In this document: positions 12,370 to 24,185 of the stretch, piece by piece
Position numbering within the stretch: the first letter of the stretch is position 1
Layout of the letters: the number at the start of each line of letters is the position of its first letter
NCBI RefSeq assembly: GCF_004339085.1
Contig: NZ_SMFX01000001.1
Location: forward strand, 881,227 to 945,226
From: Thiogranum longum
GTDB lineage: Bacteria; Pseudomonadota; Gammaproteobacteria; DSM-19610
DNA: 64,000 nucleotides
Direction: 5' to 3'
Notes under the pieces: generated by a model
What the model was told of the DNA's origin: nothing
The model's database searches: none
The model's input: the letters and a program-made list of their open reading frames with translations, nothing else
Position numbers and translations under genes: made by a program

Positions 12370-14937
12370 CTACGTGCTCAGCTCCTTGAGCTTGTACAAC
12401 AGTTCCAGTGCCTGCCTTGGCGTCAGGTTGTCGGGGTCGATGCCCTGGAAGGCTTCGGCCAGCGGGTGTTCCCGGTCACCCGGAAACAGGTCGATTTGCG
12501 TGGTGTCACTGTCTGCTACCGCCTGTTGATGCAGTTTGTTTTCCAGTAGCTGTAACTGCTTCCGGGCTTCGATCAATACCTTTTCCGGTACACCGGCCAG
12601 TGCCGCCACCTGCAGGCCGTAACTGCGGCTGGCCGGGCCTTCCTTCACCGTATGTAAAAACACAATACGGTCACCGTGCTCCACGGCATCGAGATGTACA
12701 TTGGCAATCCCGTTACATTCCTCGGGCAGGCTGGTGAGTTCGAAGTAATGTGTGGCAAACAACGTCCAGGCGCCGATAGCGGCCAGTTCCCGTGCTACCG
12801 CCCAGGCCAGTGACAGGCCATCGTAGGTGCTGGTGCCGCGACCGATTTCATCCATCAGCACCAGGCTGCGGTCGGTCGCATTGTTGAGGATGTTGGCGGT
12901 CTCGGTCATTTCCACCATGAAGGTGGAGCGGCCACTCACCAGGTCGTCGGATGCGCCGATGCGTGTGAAGATGCGGTCTACCGGACCGATTTCCGCCGCG
13001 TCCGCCGGCACGAAACTGCCCATGCAGGCCATTAGCACCACGAGCGCGGTCTGACGCATGTAGGTTGACTTACCACCCATGTTCGGCCCGGTGATGACCA
13101 GCATGCGTTGCTTGTCATCGAGTCTGACATCGTTGGGAACAAACGGGTCGTCGCTACACTGCTCGATGACCGGGTGACGACCGCCGCGGATCACGATACC
13201 GGGTTCATCACAAAGCACAGGGCGCGACCAGCCAAGCCGCTCGGCGCGTTCGGCCAGCGTGGTAAGCACGTCAAGGCTGGCGAGACCTTCGGCGCAGGCT
13301 GTCAATGGTTGCAGACGCTCCATCAACAGCTCGAGCAGTTGCTCATAGAGCTGTTTCTCGCGCTCCAGCGATTTGCTGCGCGCACTCAGCACCTTGTCTT
13401 CGTGTTGTTTCAGTTCCGGGGTGATGTAGCGCTCCACGCCCTTCAGGGTCTGGCGGCGCTGGTAGTCGTCCGGCACCTTGTCGGCCTGCAGTTTGCTGAC
13501 TTCGATGTAGTAGCCGTGCACCCGGTTATAGCGGATTTTCAGTGCGTTGATGCCGGAGCGTTCGCGTTCGCGTGCTTCCATGTCCAGCAGGATCTGGTCG
13601 CTCTGTTCGGACAGGCGGCGCAGTTCGTCGAGTTCTTCATCATAACCGGTGGCGATCACGCCGCCGTCGCGAACCAGTGCCGGCGGAATATCGGGGATCG
13701 CCCGGCGCAATAATTTCACCAGTTTCGGGTGCTCGCCAATGCGACTGGACAATTGGCCCAGCAGCGGGTCGCTGTCACTGCGCAGCAGTTGCTGGAGGTC
13801 GGGCAGTCGCGCCAGGGTGTCACGCAGGGCGCTGAGATCACGCGGACGCGCCGAGCGGAGCGCAATGCGCGACAGAATGCGTTCCAGGTCACAACTGCCA
13901 CGCAGGGACTCGCGCAGGGACTCGAACAGGTTTGCCTGCAGCAGCGAGTCGATACATTGATGACGACGGGCCAGGGTGTCGCGATCGCGCAGCGGCCGGT
14001 GCAGCCAGCGTCGCAGCATACGCCCGCCCATGGCGGTGACGCTCTTGTCCAGCACCGCGATCAGGCTGTGTTTTTTCTCACCGGACTGGGCCTGATCGAG
14101 CTCCAGGTTGCGCCGTGTGGCGGCATCCAGGATCACGCTGTCTTCGTGGCGTTCGGTGTGCATGCCACGCAAGTGCGGCAGGGCGGCGCGCTGGGTGTCT
14201 TTGACGTATTGCAGCAACGCGCCGGCGGCGCCCACGGCAACCGGCATGTCCTGGCAGCCGAAGCCGCTGAGATCGTGGGTGCCGAACTGCTGGTTGAGTT
14301 GTTCGGCCGCGCTGCGGGTGTCGAAGTGCCAGGGCGGTAGCCGGCGCAGGCCGGCGCGTTGGTGCAATGCCGGGGGCAACGTCAGAGCCTCGCTGACCAG
14401 CAGCTCGGCCGGTTGCAGCCGTGCGACCTCGCCCAGCAGGGCGTCCTCGCCGTTGAACTCCTGTACCGTGAAGCGGGCGGCGGACAGATCCAGGGCCGCC
14501 AGTCCGTAGTAGCCCTCGTCATCGCGGTGCAGCGCCACCAGCAGGTTGTCGCGGCGGTCGTCCAGCAGGGCCTCTTCGGTGAGGGTGCCGGGGGTGACAA
14601 TACGCACCACTTTGCGCTCTACCGGCCCCTTGCTGGTGGCCGGGTCGCCGATCTGTTCGCAGATCGCTATCGATTCACCGAGGCGCACCAGTTTGGCGAG
14701 GTACTGCTCGATGGAATGCACCGGTACGCCGGCCATGGGGATGGGTTCGCCGGCCGACTGGCCGCGCGCGGTGAGGGTGATATCCAGCAACTCCGCGGCA
14801 CGCCGCGCATCTTCGTAGAACAGTTCGTAAAAATCACCCATCCGGTACAGCACCAGGATATCCGGGTGCTCGGCCTTGATGCCCAGGTACTGCTGCATCA
14901 TGGGCGTGTGCTTGCGTGTCTCGGGGGCGGCTGACAT
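12370..14937 (-). CDS. mutS: DNA mismatch repair protein MutS
   Basis: An 855-aa MutS. The mismatch-recognition Phe-x-Glu lies in [14 protein letters not shown] near the N-terminus, the lever and clamp regions follow, and the ATPase holds Walker [13 protein letters not shown] (about residue 620), Walker [12 protein letters not shown] and the C-terminal HTH/dimerisation region. Length equals the E. coli enzyme. I chose the ATG at 14937 ([18 protein letters not shown]); longer reading upstream lacks homologous features. It recognises mismatches and starts methyl-directed repair with MutL. Confidence 0.97.
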   Translation of the reverse strand: MSAAPETRKHTPMMQQYLGIKAEHPDILVLYRMGDFYELFYEDARRAAELLDITLTARGQSAGEPIPMAGVPVHSIEQYLAKLVRLGESIAICEQIGDPATSKGPVERKVVRIVTPGTLTEEALLDDRRDNLLVALHRDDEGYYGLAALDLSAARFTVQEFNGEDALLGEVARLQPAELLVSEALTLPPALHQRAGLRRLPPWHFDTRSAAEQLNQQFGTHDLSGFGCQDMPVAVGAAGALLQYVKDTQRAALPHLRGMHTERHEDSVILDAATRRNLELDQAQSGEKKHSLIAVLDKSVTAMGGRMLRRWLHRPLRDRDTLARRHQCIDSLLQANLFESLRESLRGSCDLERILSRIALRSARPRDLSALRDTLARLPDLQQLLRSDSDPLLGQLSSRIGEHPKLVKLLRRAIPDIPPALVRDGGVIATGYDEELDELRRLSEQSDQILLDMEARERERSGINALKIRYNRVHGYYIEVSKLQADKVPDDYQRRQTLKGVERYITPELKQHEDKVLSARSKSLEREKQLYEQLLELLMERLQPLTACAEGLASLDVLTTLAERAERLGWSRPVLCDEPGIVIRGGRHPVIEQCSDDPFVPNDVRLDDKQRMLVITGPNMGGKSTYMRQTALVVLMACMGSFVPADAAEIGPVDRIFTRIGASDDLVSGRSTFMVEMTETANILNNATDRSLVLMDEIGRGTSTYDGLSLAWAVARELAAIGAWTLFATHYFELTSLPEECNGIANVHLDAVEHGDRIVFLHTVKEGPASRSYGLQVAALAGVPEKVLIEARKQLQLLENKLHQQAVADSDTTQIDLFPGDREHPLAEAFQGIDPDNLTPRQALELLYKLKELST

Positions 14938-15033
14938 GGTGCGCCAGTCTAGCCCAATTGAAGCGCCGGCCATAGCTTGCACATCCGGCCGGTGTTTGAT
15001 ACTGATGGAGTCATAACAGGAGAGGAGCAGGGC

Positions 15034-15351
15034 ATGAGTCTGGACCGGCGATCATTCGACGAAAAGCGGGATTTCATTCGCGTACCGGTGGACTGCGATA
15101 TTTCCCTTGAAGCCGTGGATACCGGACGGCATTTCACCGCAGAGGGGCGCAACCTCAGCGGTAACGGGGTGTTGTTTGTGACCGATGAGACACTGCAGCC
15201 CGGCGATCGGCTAAACCTGCGCATCGAGGCAACACAGGTGCTGATGTCGGTACTGGACGCCACTATCGAAGTGGTGCGTGTCGAGGCGCTGGCAGAGGAA
15301 TCGCGGTTTGTGGTCGGCGGTTTGATTTGCACCATCAATAGCGGCGACTAG
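15034..15351 (+). CDS. PilZ-domain protein
   Basis: A 105-aa single PilZ domain that should bind cyclic di-GMP. Both ligand motifs are present: RDFIR (RxxxR, residues 12-16) and NLSGNG (a variant of D/NxSxxG, about 41-46). GAGGAGCAGG precedes the ATG at 15034, which decides the start over 14977. It stands between mutS and pncC; such stand-alone PilZ proteins are signalling adaptors whose partner cannot be deduced. Confidence 0.88.
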   Translation: MSLDRRSFDEKRDFIRVPVDCDISLEAVDTGRHFTAEGRNLSGNGVLFVTDETLQPGDRLNLRIEATQVLMSVLDATIEVVRVEALAEESRFVVGGLICTINSGD

Positions 15352-15356
15352 CGACC

Positions 15357-15854
15357 ATGCCGGGGGGGATTGCAGCGCGGGTCGTTACTCTGGCCGAATA
15401 CTTGCAGGCACGCGGTGAGTACCTCGCCTGCGCTGAATCCTGCACCGGGGGCTGGGTGGCCAAGGTGTGTACCGACATGCCGGGCAGTTCCGGCTGGTTC
15501 GAGCGTGGATTTGTGACTTATACCGACCTGGCCAAACAGCAGATGCTGGGCGTGCTGCCCACAACGCTGGAGACATACGGCGCGGTCAGCGAAGCGACAG
15601 TCAGGGAAATGGCGGACGGCGCGCTGGCCAACAGTGCGGCCCACTGGTCGCTGGCAATAAGCGGGATTGCCGGGCCGGGTGGTGGCACGCCCGACAAGCC
15701 GGTCGGCAGCGTGTGGATGGCCTGGGCCGGGCCGGACGGCTGGCAGAAGGCGATGCATTACCATTTCGAGGGCGACCGGGAGAGGGTGCGCCGTCAGTCC
15801 GTGGCGGCGGCCTTGCAGGGCCTGCTGGAACGGCTGGAAACCGGTGCCCGCTGA
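15357..15854 (+). CDS. pncC: nicotinamide-nucleotide amidohydrolase (PncC/CinA C-terminal type)
   Basis: A 165-aa protein of the CinA C-terminal family, which deamidates nicotinamide mononucleotide to nicotinate mononucleotide in NAD salvage. Signatures: YLACAESCTGGWVAKVCTDMPGSSGWF (with the catalytic Ser region), YGAVSEATVREMA and AISGIAGPGGGTPDKPVGSVWMAW. It lies just upstream of recA as in many gammaproteobacteria and overlaps thpR by 11 nt. Confidence 0.93.
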   Translation: MPGGIAARVVTLAEYLQARGEYLACAESCTGGWVAKVCTDMPGSSGWFERGFVTYTDLAKQQMLGVLPTTLETYGAVSEATVREMADGALANSAAHWSLAISGIAGPGGGTPDKPVGSVWMAWAGPDGWQKAMHYHFEGDRERVRRQSVAAALQGLLERLETGAR

Positions 15855-16359
15855 AGGCAAACGGCGACTGTTTTTTGCGCTGTGGCCGGATGATGCTGTG
15901 CGCCAGCAACTTGCCGCCGTGTCCCGTCAGTTGTGCAGGCAGCCGGTGCCGGCACACAACCTGCACCTGACGCTGCGCTTCCTGGGCATGCAGGACGAGT
16001 CGGCCCGGCGCTGCTTTTGTCATGCCGCTGCACAGGTCAGCGCTTGCCCGTTTACACTGTCACTGGATCGCTATGGTGGCTGGGCGCGTAAACGCATCCA
16101 GTGGCTGGGGCCGTCGGCACCGCCGGCAGCGCTCGGTGAGCTGGTCGACAGGCTGAACGGCGCTCTTGAAGCGTGCGGTACAGAAGCTGAGACACGACCT
16201 TTCGTTCCCCACGTAACACTTTCTCGCAAGGCAAAAAATCCCGTTGAAGACCCGTTGCCGGAGCCCCTGGTCTGGCCGGTGGACAGCTTTGTGCTGGCCG
16301 AATCCGTACCGTCTCCTGATGGCGTCCGATATGTCGTTCTTGAACGATGGGCGCTGTAA
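15844..16359 (+). CDS. thpR: RNA 2',3'-cyclic phosphodiesterase (2H family)
   Basis: A 171-aa enzyme of the 2H phosphoesterase family (ThpR/LigT). Both catalytic motifs are present: HLTLRF (residues 41-46) and HVTLSR (about 121-126). The start is taken as the GTG at 15844, which overlaps the end of pncC by 11 nt and gives RRLFFALWPDD at the right distance; upstream in-frame ATGs lie inside pncC and yield non-homologous sequence. The in vivo role, RNA ends or tRNA ligation, is unsettled for the family. Confidence 0.88.
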   Translation: MPAEGKRRLFFALWPDDAVRQQLAAVSRQLCRQPVPAHNLHLTLRFLGMQDESARRCFCHAAAQVSACPFTLSLDRYGGWARKRIQWLGPSAPPAALGELVDRLNGALEACGTEAETRPFVPHVTLSRKAKNPVEDPLPEPLVWPVDSFVLAESVPSPDGVRYVVLERWAL

Positions 16360-16412
16360 TCTGCAAGCTCGACGGCCTGTCGGGTATTGGCTGACACGGA
16401 TCAGAAACACTA

Positions 16413-16428
16413 CTGTTTATTTTTACAG
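16413..16428 (+). promoter_or_regulatory. LexA (SOS) box upstream of recA
   Basis: CTGTTTATTTTTACAG matches the gammaproteobacterial LexA operator CTG-N10-CAG with the typical AT-rich middle. It overlaps a possible -10 (TACTGT, 16411-16416) with TTGGCT 18 bp upstream as -35. This is direct evidence that recA, and by readthrough recX, belong to the SOS regulon. Confidence 0.85.
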
Positions 16429-16534
16429 TGGTATGCGGCATACTGCCTGTCATTCAACCGGGAGACGCCCGGTTGCCGCGGAAAGCCCGCCCCGGGGTCC
16501 GTGTTCTTGAAGATGCAACAGTCGGGAGAAGACG

Positions 16535-17584
16535 ATGGACGATAACAAACGCAAGGCACTCAGCGCAGCACTTGGTCAGATCGAAAAACAGTTTGGCAAG
16601 GGCTCGGTCATGCGCATGGGCGATGTGGGCGCGGTACGTGACGTGGACGTTGTTTCCACCGGTTCGCTGGCACTGGATGTGGCGCTGGGGATTGGTGGTC
16701 TGCCGCGTGGACGCGTTGTCGAGATTTACGGGCCTGAGTCATCCGGCAAGACTACGTTGACCTTGCAGGCCATCGCCGAGTGCCAGAAGGCCGGCGGCAC
16801 GGCGGCCTTTGTCGATGCCGAGCACGCGCTGGACCCGGCGTATGCCGAGAAGCTGGGCGTGCAGATCGACGATCTGCTGGTCTCGCAGCCGGATACCGGC
16901 GAACAGGCACTGGAAATCACCGATATGCTGGTGCGCTCCGGCGCGGTGGATATCGTCGTGGTCGATTCGGTGGCGGCACTCACGCCCAAGGCCGAGATCG
17001 AGGGCGACATGGGCGATTCGCATATGGGCCTGCATGCACGGTTGATGTCACAGGCATTGCGCAAGCTGACGGCTAACATCAAGCGTTCCAATACACTGGT
17101 GGTCTTCATTAACCAGATTCGTATGAAGATCGGCGTCATGTTCGGCAGCCCGGAAACCACCACCGGTGGTAATGCGCTCAAGTTCTACGCCTCGGTGCGA
17201 CTGGACATCCGCCGTATCGGCGCCATCAAGAAGGGTGACGAGATTGTCGGCAACGAAACCCGTGTCAAGGTAGTGAAGAACAAGATGGCGCCGCCCTTCC
17301 GCCAGGCCGAGTTCGAGATCCTGTACGGTGAAGGTATTTCACGTGAAGGTGAGCTGATTGACCTGGGCGTCAAGAACGACCTGATCGACAAGGCCGGTGC
17401 CTGGTACAGCTACAACGGTGACCGTATTGGCCAGGGTAAGGACAATGTACGCAAGTACATGAAGGAACATCCCGAGATGGCCGTGGACATCGACCGTCAG
17501 TTACGCGCCATGCTGCTGGAAACCAACACAGTGGAAGAGACGAAAGTGGATGAAGAGGTCGACGCCGCAGAAGTCAAACACTGA
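16535..17584 (+). CDS. recA: recombinase RecA
   Basis: A 349-aa RecA. Walker [14 protein letters not shown] lies at about residues 67-79, Walker B in [12 protein letters not shown] (about 140), and the DNA-binding loops L1 and L2 ([16 protein letters not shown] and [21 protein letters not shown]) are intact. The acidic C-terminus [16 protein letters not shown] is normal. It forms filaments on single-stranded DNA for recombination and LexA cleavage. GGGAGAAG precedes the start. It overlaps recX by 35 nt. Confidence 0.98.
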   Translation: MDDNKRKALSAALGQIEKQFGKGSVMRMGDVGAVRDVDVVSTGSLALDVALGIGGLPRGRVVEIYGPESSGKTTLTLQAIAECQKAGGTAAFVDAEHALDPAYAEKLGVQIDDLLVSQPDTGEQALEITDMLVRSGAVDIVVVDSVAALTPKAEIEGDMGDSHMGLHARLMSQALRKLTANIKRSNTLVVFINQIRMKIGVMFGSPETTTGGNALKFYASVRLDIRRIGAIKKGDEIVGNETRVKVVKNKMAPPFRQAEFEILYGEGISREGELIDLGVKNDLIDKAGAWYSYNGDRIGQGKDNVRKYMKEHPEMAVDIDRQLRAMLLETNTVEETKVDEEVDAAEVKH

Positions 17585-18062
17585 GCCGGACGCCGAATGC
17601 AGTTTTGCGGAAGCCTGTCAGAAGGCCTACGCCTGTGGACTGAGGCTGCTGGTGCGCCGCGAGCACAGTGAACGCGAACTGCGCTTCAAGCTGGAGCGTC
17701 GCGATTACAGGCCTGCTGTCATCGACGAAGTGCTGTCGCAACTGGTTGATGACGGTTATTTAAGCGATGCGCGCTTCGCGGAGGTGTTTGTCCGCAGCCG
17801 ACACGAGCGGGGTACCGGGCCACTGAAGATCCGCGCCGAGTTGCGCGAGCGGGGTGTGGACGAAGGACTGGTTGAAGACGCGTTCCGCGAGCTGGGAGCG
17901 GACTGGTTCGATGCCGCGCGCCGGCAGCGTGATCGGCGCTTCGGTGTTACCCCGCCGCAGGACTTCAGGGAGCGCGCACGCCAGTTGCGTTTCCTGCAGC
18001 AGCGGGGGTTTAGCGGTGAACAGGCGCGTGCCGCACTCGCGTCGGCGCCGCGTTACCCCTGA
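17550..18062 (+). CDS. recX: RecA regulator RecX
   Basis: A 170-aa RecX, made of three-helix tandem repeats: [26 protein letters not shown] (about residues 27-52), [28 protein letters not shown] (about 58-85) and the C-terminal [25 protein letters not shown]. It limits RecA filament growth. The ATG at 17550 lies within recA, so the two are translationally coupled; a start nearer to the recA stop is possible. Confidence 0.92.
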   Translation: MKRSTPQKSNTEPDAECSFAEACQKAYACGLRLLVRREHSERELRFKLERRDYRPAVIDEVLSQLVDDGYLSDARFAEVFVRSRHERGTGPLKIRAELRERGVDEGLVEDAFRELGADWFDAARRQRDRRFGVTPPQDFRERARQLRFLQQRGFSGEQARAALASAPRYP

Positions 18063-18165
18063 GTCGCTCCGGGGTTACTCCCGGGTTCGGGATTTCCCAT
18101 ACTTTACAGCAGCTAACTCGCGATATGGATGCAATTGGCGACAATATCCTGTACCTTTCCGCGCC

Positions 18166-20772
<2,607 letters not shown>

Positions 20773-20847
20773 TTAAACGGTTTTATCACACCTCGATTTG
20801 TAGTCTAATGCACCGTTTTGGCGCGGACACTGGATTGGCAAGCTGAA

Positions 20848-22077
20848 ATGGCGTTAATCGTTCAAAAATATGGTGGGACTTCAGTCGGCACGCCCGAGCG
20901 TATCGAGGCGGTGGCGGACAAGGTCATTGCCTACCGCGATCAGGGGCACCAGCTCGTGGTGGTGGTGTCTGCCATGAGCGGTGAAACCAACCGTCTGCTG
21001 GAACTGGCTGGCCAGATCAGCGACCGCCCTGTACCCCGTGAGCTCGATGTCCTGCTTTCCACCGGCGAGCAGGTCACCATTGCCCTGTTGTCAATGGCGC
21101 TGGAAAAGCGCGGTTGCCCGGCGCGCTCCTACACCGGTGGACAGGTCCATATCCTGACTGACAACGCACACAACAAGGCGCGTATCCAGGACATCGACGC
21201 CGAGCGGGTCGGTGCCGACCTGTCGGCGGGCCGGGTGGTGGTGGTGGCCGGTTTCCAGGGTATCGACGAGGAAGGAAACATCACCACACTGGGCCGTGGC
21301 GGTTCAGATACCACCGCCGTGGCACTGGCTGCAGCGTTAAAAGCTGATGAATGCCAGATATTTACCGACGTTGATGGGGTATACACCACAGATCCGCGGG
21401 TTGCACCTGATGCGCGCAGGCTGGATCGTATAACTTTCGAGGAAATGCTCGAAATGGCCAGCCTTGGCTCAAAGGTACTGCAAATCCGTGCTGTGGAGTT
21501 TGCGGGGAAGTACAATGTGCCTCTGCGTGTACTGTCCAGTTTCGAGCCGGGCAACGGCACGCTGATTACCTATGAGGAAGAAGGAATGGAACAGGCACTG
21601 ATCTCCGGTATCGCGTTCAATCGCGACGAGGCGAAGCTCACCGTGCTCGGTGTGCCGGATCAGCCGGGTATTGCGCACCTGATCGTCGGGCCGATCGCCG
21701 ATGCCAACATCGAGGTCGACATGATCGTCCAGAACATGGCGCCGGATGGCAAGACCACCGATTTTACCTTCACCCTTCACCGCAATGACTATGCGCGTGC
21801 AATGGAGATTCTTCAGGCGACCGCCAATGAGCTGGGCGCCAGTGAAGTATCGGGTGACGACAAAATCGTCAAAATTTCCCTGGTCGGTGTGGGTATGCGC
21901 TCACACGCCGGTATCGCATCAACGATGTTTGAGACATTGGCGAAAGAGGGGATTAATATAAGGATGATTTCGACCTCCGAGATCAAGGTTTCGGTGGTGG
22001 TTGACGAGAAGTACCTCGAACTGGGTGTTCGCGCCCTGCACGAGGCGTTTGAGCTTGAGCAGGAAGCTGTAAATTAA
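20848..22077 (+). CDS. lysC: aspartate kinase
   Basis: A 409-aa aspartokinase that phosphorylates aspartate, the first step of lysine, threonine and methionine synthesis. It opens with the nucleotide-binding VQKYGGTSVG, has LGRGGSDTTAVALAAAL (about residues 163-179) and FTDVDGVYTTDPR, and ends with two ACT domains (about 265-400) for feedback control. Length and architecture match the alpha-only Chromatiales/Pseudomonas type. The ATG at 20848 is used; an in-frame TTG at 20818 gives a non-homologous extension. Confidence 0.96.
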   Translation: MALIVQKYGGTSVGTPERIEAVADKVIAYRDQGHQLVVVVSAMSGETNRLLELAGQISDRPVPRELDVLLSTGEQVTIALLSMALEKRGCPARSYTGGQVHILTDNAHNKARIQDIDAERVGADLSAGRVVVVAGFQGIDEEGNITTLGRGGSDTTAVALAAALKADECQIFTDVDGVYTTDPRVAPDARRLDRITFEEMLEMASLGSKVLQIRAVEFAGKYNVPLRVLSSFEPGNGTLITYEEEGMEQALISGIAFNRDEAKLTVLGVPDQPGIAHLIVGPIADANIEVDMIVQNMAPDGKTTDFTFTLHRNDYARAMEILQATANELGASEVSGDDKIVKISLVGVGMRSHAGIASTMFETLAKEGINIRMISTSEIKVSVVVDEKYLELGVRALHEAFELEQEAVN

Positions 22078-22253
22078 GTCTCCAAATAAGCATTCGCGCA
22101 AAATAAAATATCCAATAAAAACAAAAAACTGAAGTTGTGTTTTAGTTTTAATGGGGGTGGCCGACACTAGATTGTACGTTGGTTGCCTTATGAATATGTG
22201 CCAGCCCTTTAATGTGGGCAGGTGAAAAAGTGCAGGTCAAGGAGACAAAAGGA

Positions 22254-22466
22254 ATGTTAATACTTACAAGACGGGTCGGTGAAACTCTCATGATCGGTGA
22301 CGAAGTAACCGTCACTGTGCTGGGCGTAAAGGGTAACCAGGTCCGTATCGGCGTTAATGCGCCGAAAGAAGTCGCTGTGCATCGTGAAGAGATCTACGAT
22401 CGCATCAAGCGTGAACAGGATTCAGGTACTGCCTCGAAGGAGGCTGTCGATAACAACGAGTTTTAA
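22254..22466 (+). CDS. csrA: carbon storage regulator CsrA
   Basis: A 70-aa CsrA, a dimeric RNA-binding regulator that blocks ribosome sites containing [26 protein letters not shown] and [22 protein letters not shown] are near-invariant, including the RNA-contact Arg44 and the GxxN loop. The ATG at 22254 is preceded by GGAGACAAAAGGA: two GGA motifs overlap the translation start, a layout consistent with autoregulation by CsrA. It follows lysC and precedes tRNA-Ser, the usual order. Confidence 0.96.
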   Translation: MLILTRRVGETLMIGDEVTVTVLGVKGNQVRIGVNAPKEVAVHREEIYDRIKREQDSGTASKEAVDNNEF

Positions 22467-22535
22467 CTTTACCTCGCAGATCGACGCCGGTATCCTTGCC
22501 GCCTCTGAAATCGCGTAATTACTGATTGTCAGACT

Positions 22536-22626
22536 GGAGAGGTGGCCGAGCGGCTGAAGGCGCTCCCCTGCTAAGGGAGTATGGGTTAATAGCCCATCGA
22601 GGGTTCGAATCCCTCCCTCTCCGCCA
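22536..22626 (+). tRNA. tRNA-Ser (GCT)
   Basis: A 91-nt class II tRNA including encoded CCA. Acceptor GGAGAGG pairs with CCTCTCC; the anticodon stem CTCCC/GGGAG encloses CTGCTAA with anticodon GCT; a long variable arm (TATGGGTTAATAGCCCATC) is followed by the T arm GAGGGTTCGAATCCCTC. Confidence 0.95.
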
Positions 22627-22632
22627 AATATC

Positions 22633-22659
22633 AAAAGACCCCGCAAGGGGTCTTTTTTT
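22633..22659 (+). terminator. intrinsic terminator after tRNA-Ser
   Basis: The stem AAAAGACCCC/GGGGTCTTTT with loop GCAA is followed by a T run to 22659. It is symmetric enough to work on both strands. Confidence 0.85.
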
Positions 22660-22723
22660 GTCTACGGAAGAGCGAATGTCCTTGAGTTTTAGCGCGTGCT
22701 TATGGATAATCTCGCGCTTCTAC

Positions 22724-22800
22724 GCGCCCGTAGCTCAGCTGGATAGAGTACCTGGCTACGAACCAGGCGGTCGGGAGTTCGAATCTCTCCGGGCGCGCCA
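22724..22800 (+). tRNA. tRNA-Arg (ACG)
   Basis: A 77-nt tRNA with encoded CCA. Acceptor GCGCCCG/CGGGCGC, D arm GCTCAGCTGGATAGAGT, anticodon stem CCTGG/CCAGG with ACG anticodon, T arm TCGGGAGTTCGAATCTCTC. Its last 45 bases are repeated at 23981-24025, so the gene is the attachment site of the element that follows. Confidence 0.95.
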
Positions 22801-22856
22801 ATTTTCTATTCATATCAGCATGTTACATGCATTCCGCATAGCCGGTTTCCTCATGT

Positions 22857-22895
22857 CTGTCCAATAGGGGGGAGAATATCCATTCTATTGGACAG
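22857..22895. repeat. inverted repeat CTGTCCAATAG, left cluster
   Basis: A perfect 11-bp inverted repeat (CTGTCCAATAG at 22857-22867, CTATTGGACAG at 22885-22895) with a 17-bp spacer. The same core occurs at 23852, 23914 and 24083. Confidence 0.75.
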
Positions 22896-23093
22896 GTGCC
22901 GTCTTTTTGCGCCTTCATCTGAACGACTAATCCCCGCGCAAGTACTCGCTGCACATAAGAAAAGTTCATTGTGCCGTGGTTCTTACGATGAACTGTTGAA
23001 TATTGCACGTCTGGGTGGGACCTGTGTGATGACGATCTGCTACAGGCGCTGTTTTAGTTGTGATGAGTTTACTATCCGTATCGTTACCGAACC

Positions 23094-23144
23094 TCCCAAA
23101 TTGGGATATTTCTACTTGCTCCCATAACGGGAGGATGCTAGAGT
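23094..23144 (+). promoter_or_regulatory. higBA promoter with two operators
   Basis: TTGCTC (23116-23121), 17-bp spacer, TAGAGT (23139-23144). Two inverted repeats flank and fill it: TCCCAA-A-TTGGGA (23094-23106) and CTCCC-ATAAC-GGGAG (23119-23133). The ATG of higB at 23151 lies seven bases beyond the last base of the -10, so the message should be leaderless. Confidence 0.6.
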
Positions 23145-23150
23145 GAGCCG

Positions 23151-23456
23151 ATGAGAGTGATCGCAAAGTCCATGCTGCGGAAGTTTTGGGAGAGTAGTCC
23201 GAAATACAGAGATGCAAGGAAGCAAATGACGGAATGGTATAACTTCTGTGCAGCGGCAGAGTGGAGTACGCCGCACAAATTAAAGGCGGATTTACGTAAT
23301 GCGAGTATCTTAAAGAATAACCGTGTTGTTTTTAATCTATGTGGGAACAAGTACAGAATTGTAGTGCTTGTCGATTATATCCGGCACGGGATGCTGATTC
23401 GCTTTGTAGGGACACATAAGGAATACGACGAGATTGAGGATATTGAGAATATTTGA
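23151..23456 (+). CDS. higB: HigB-type mRNA interferase toxin
   Basis: A 101-aa toxin of the HigB family, which cuts mRNA within translating ribosomes. Signatures: WYNFCAAAEWSTPHKLKADLRNASILKNNRVVFNLCGNKYRIVVLVDY (central beta sheet) and IRFVGTHKEYDEI, where THKEYD is a hallmark of the host-inhibition-of-growth type. It is encoded before its antitoxin, the HigBA order. No ribosome site is evident upstream of the ATG. Confidence 0.88.
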   Translation: MRVIAKSMLRKFWESSPKYRDARKQMTEWYNFCAAAEWSTPHKLKADLRNASILKNNRVVFNLCGNKYRIVVLVDYIRHGMLIRFVGTHKEYDEIEDIENI

Positions 23457-23461
23457 GGTGC

Positions 23462-23815
23462 ATGATGAAACTGAGGCCCATCAAAAATGAACGTGAACTG
23501 AATCGTGCGTTAAAGCGCATCGATGAGCTTTGGGGTGCAAAACCCAATACGCCAAGAGGCGATGAACTGGATGTTCTGATGTTGCTCGTAGAAAAATATG
23601 AAGATGAGCATTATGCCATTCCCGCATCAGATCCCGTTGAGGCGATCAAGTTCTTGATGGAGCAGAACAGCTTGTCGCGCAAAGACCTGGAACCGTATAT
23701 CGGAACGAGTGGGCGTGTGTCCGAGGTATTGGGTAAAAAGCGAAATTTGACGCTGACAATGATCCGGAAATTACATGAAGGCCTGAAGATTCCGTACGAG
23801 TGTCTCATTGCGTGA
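23462..23815 (+). CDS. higA: HigA-type HTH antitoxin
   Basis: A 117-aa antitoxin. The N-terminal arm (LRPIKNERELNRALKRIDELWGAKPNTPRGDELDVLMLLVEKYEDEHY) is the typical toxin-binding part of this HigA group, followed by an Xre-like HTH (about residues 62-105: VEAIKFLMEQNSLSRKDLEPYIGTSGRVSEVLGKKR). Two adjacent ATGs (23462 and 23465) are possible starts; GAGGTG lies close upstream. It should repress the operators at 23094-23133. Confidence 0.88.
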   Translation: MMKLRPIKNERELNRALKRIDELWGAKPNTPRGDELDVLMLLVEKYEDEHYAIPASDPVEAIKFLMEQNSLSRKDLEPYIGTSGRVSEVLGKKRNLTLTMIRKLHEGLKIPYECLIA

Positions 23816-23851
23816 AGTGATCACAAGTACTAAGTAACATGAGTAAATCAC

Positions 23852-23924
23852 TTGTCCAATAGAAAGCATCAAATAACCCCAAATACAGGCAAATATAGCC
23901 AAATAGCCCGATTTTATTGGACAG
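23852..23924. repeat. inverted repeat TTGTCCAATAG, right cluster
   Basis: TTGTCCAATAG (23852-23862) and its near reverse complement TTATTGGACAG (23914-23924) flank an AT-rich segment with AAATA repeats. A further copy (TTGTCCAATAG, 24083-24093) lies just outside the tRNA repeat. Confidence 0.7.
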
Positions 23925-23980
23925 TGTATCTCGTATAAAAGCTAATAATTACAACAATATACAGGGGTTCAGTCGGAACA

Positions 23981-24025
23981 CTACGAACCAGGCGGTCGGG
24001 AGTTCGAATCTCTCCGGTCGCGCCA
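23981..24025 (+). repeat. att repeat: duplicated 3' end of tRNA-Arg
   Basis: Forty-five bases identical to tRNA-Arg positions 22756-22800 except one (T at 24018 for G at 22793). It covers the anticodon loop through the CCA end, the usual crossover segment for tyrosine integrases that use tRNA genes. It lacks the 5' half and is not a functional tRNA. Confidence 0.9.
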
Positions 24026-24185
24026 TAATTCTTTTTTAAATCAACTTGTTATAGCGATCTATTTGGCCGATTCTGTTAGTGGTTGTCCAATAGCGTTTAT
24101 AAAGACCCGTTTAAACAGGTAAGTGCTGTCATTACATGGGTATGGTATTGCCTGATGATGTGACGCAGCCACGCCGTCCCAACTG

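Larger units (their letters stand above)
22801..24025. mobile_element. 1.2-kb tRNA-Arg-targeted element carrying HigBA
   Basis: The element lies between the tRNA-Arg gene and a direct repeat of its 3' 45 bases (22756-22800 and 23981-24025; 44 of 45 identical, one G-to-T change). Its only genes are a toxin-antitoxin pair. Its flanks hold inverted repeats of TGTCCAATAG (see separate entries). No integrase or transfer gene is present, so it is either a remnant of a larger tRNA-Arg island or a satellite moved by an integrase supplied in trans. The 350 bases before higB show no credible gene. Confidence 0.75.

Noticed and set aside
13108-14934. Several long plus-strand frames opposite mutS
   Set aside because: They are shadows of mutS codon bias; none has a family signature.
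17854-18165. N-terminal extension of alaS
   Set aside because: The upstream in-frame sequence is recX read in another frame; alaS homologues start at 18166.
23981-24025. A second tRNA-Arg gene
   Set aside because: Only the 3' 45 bases are present and the 5' half is unrelated, so it is an att repeat.
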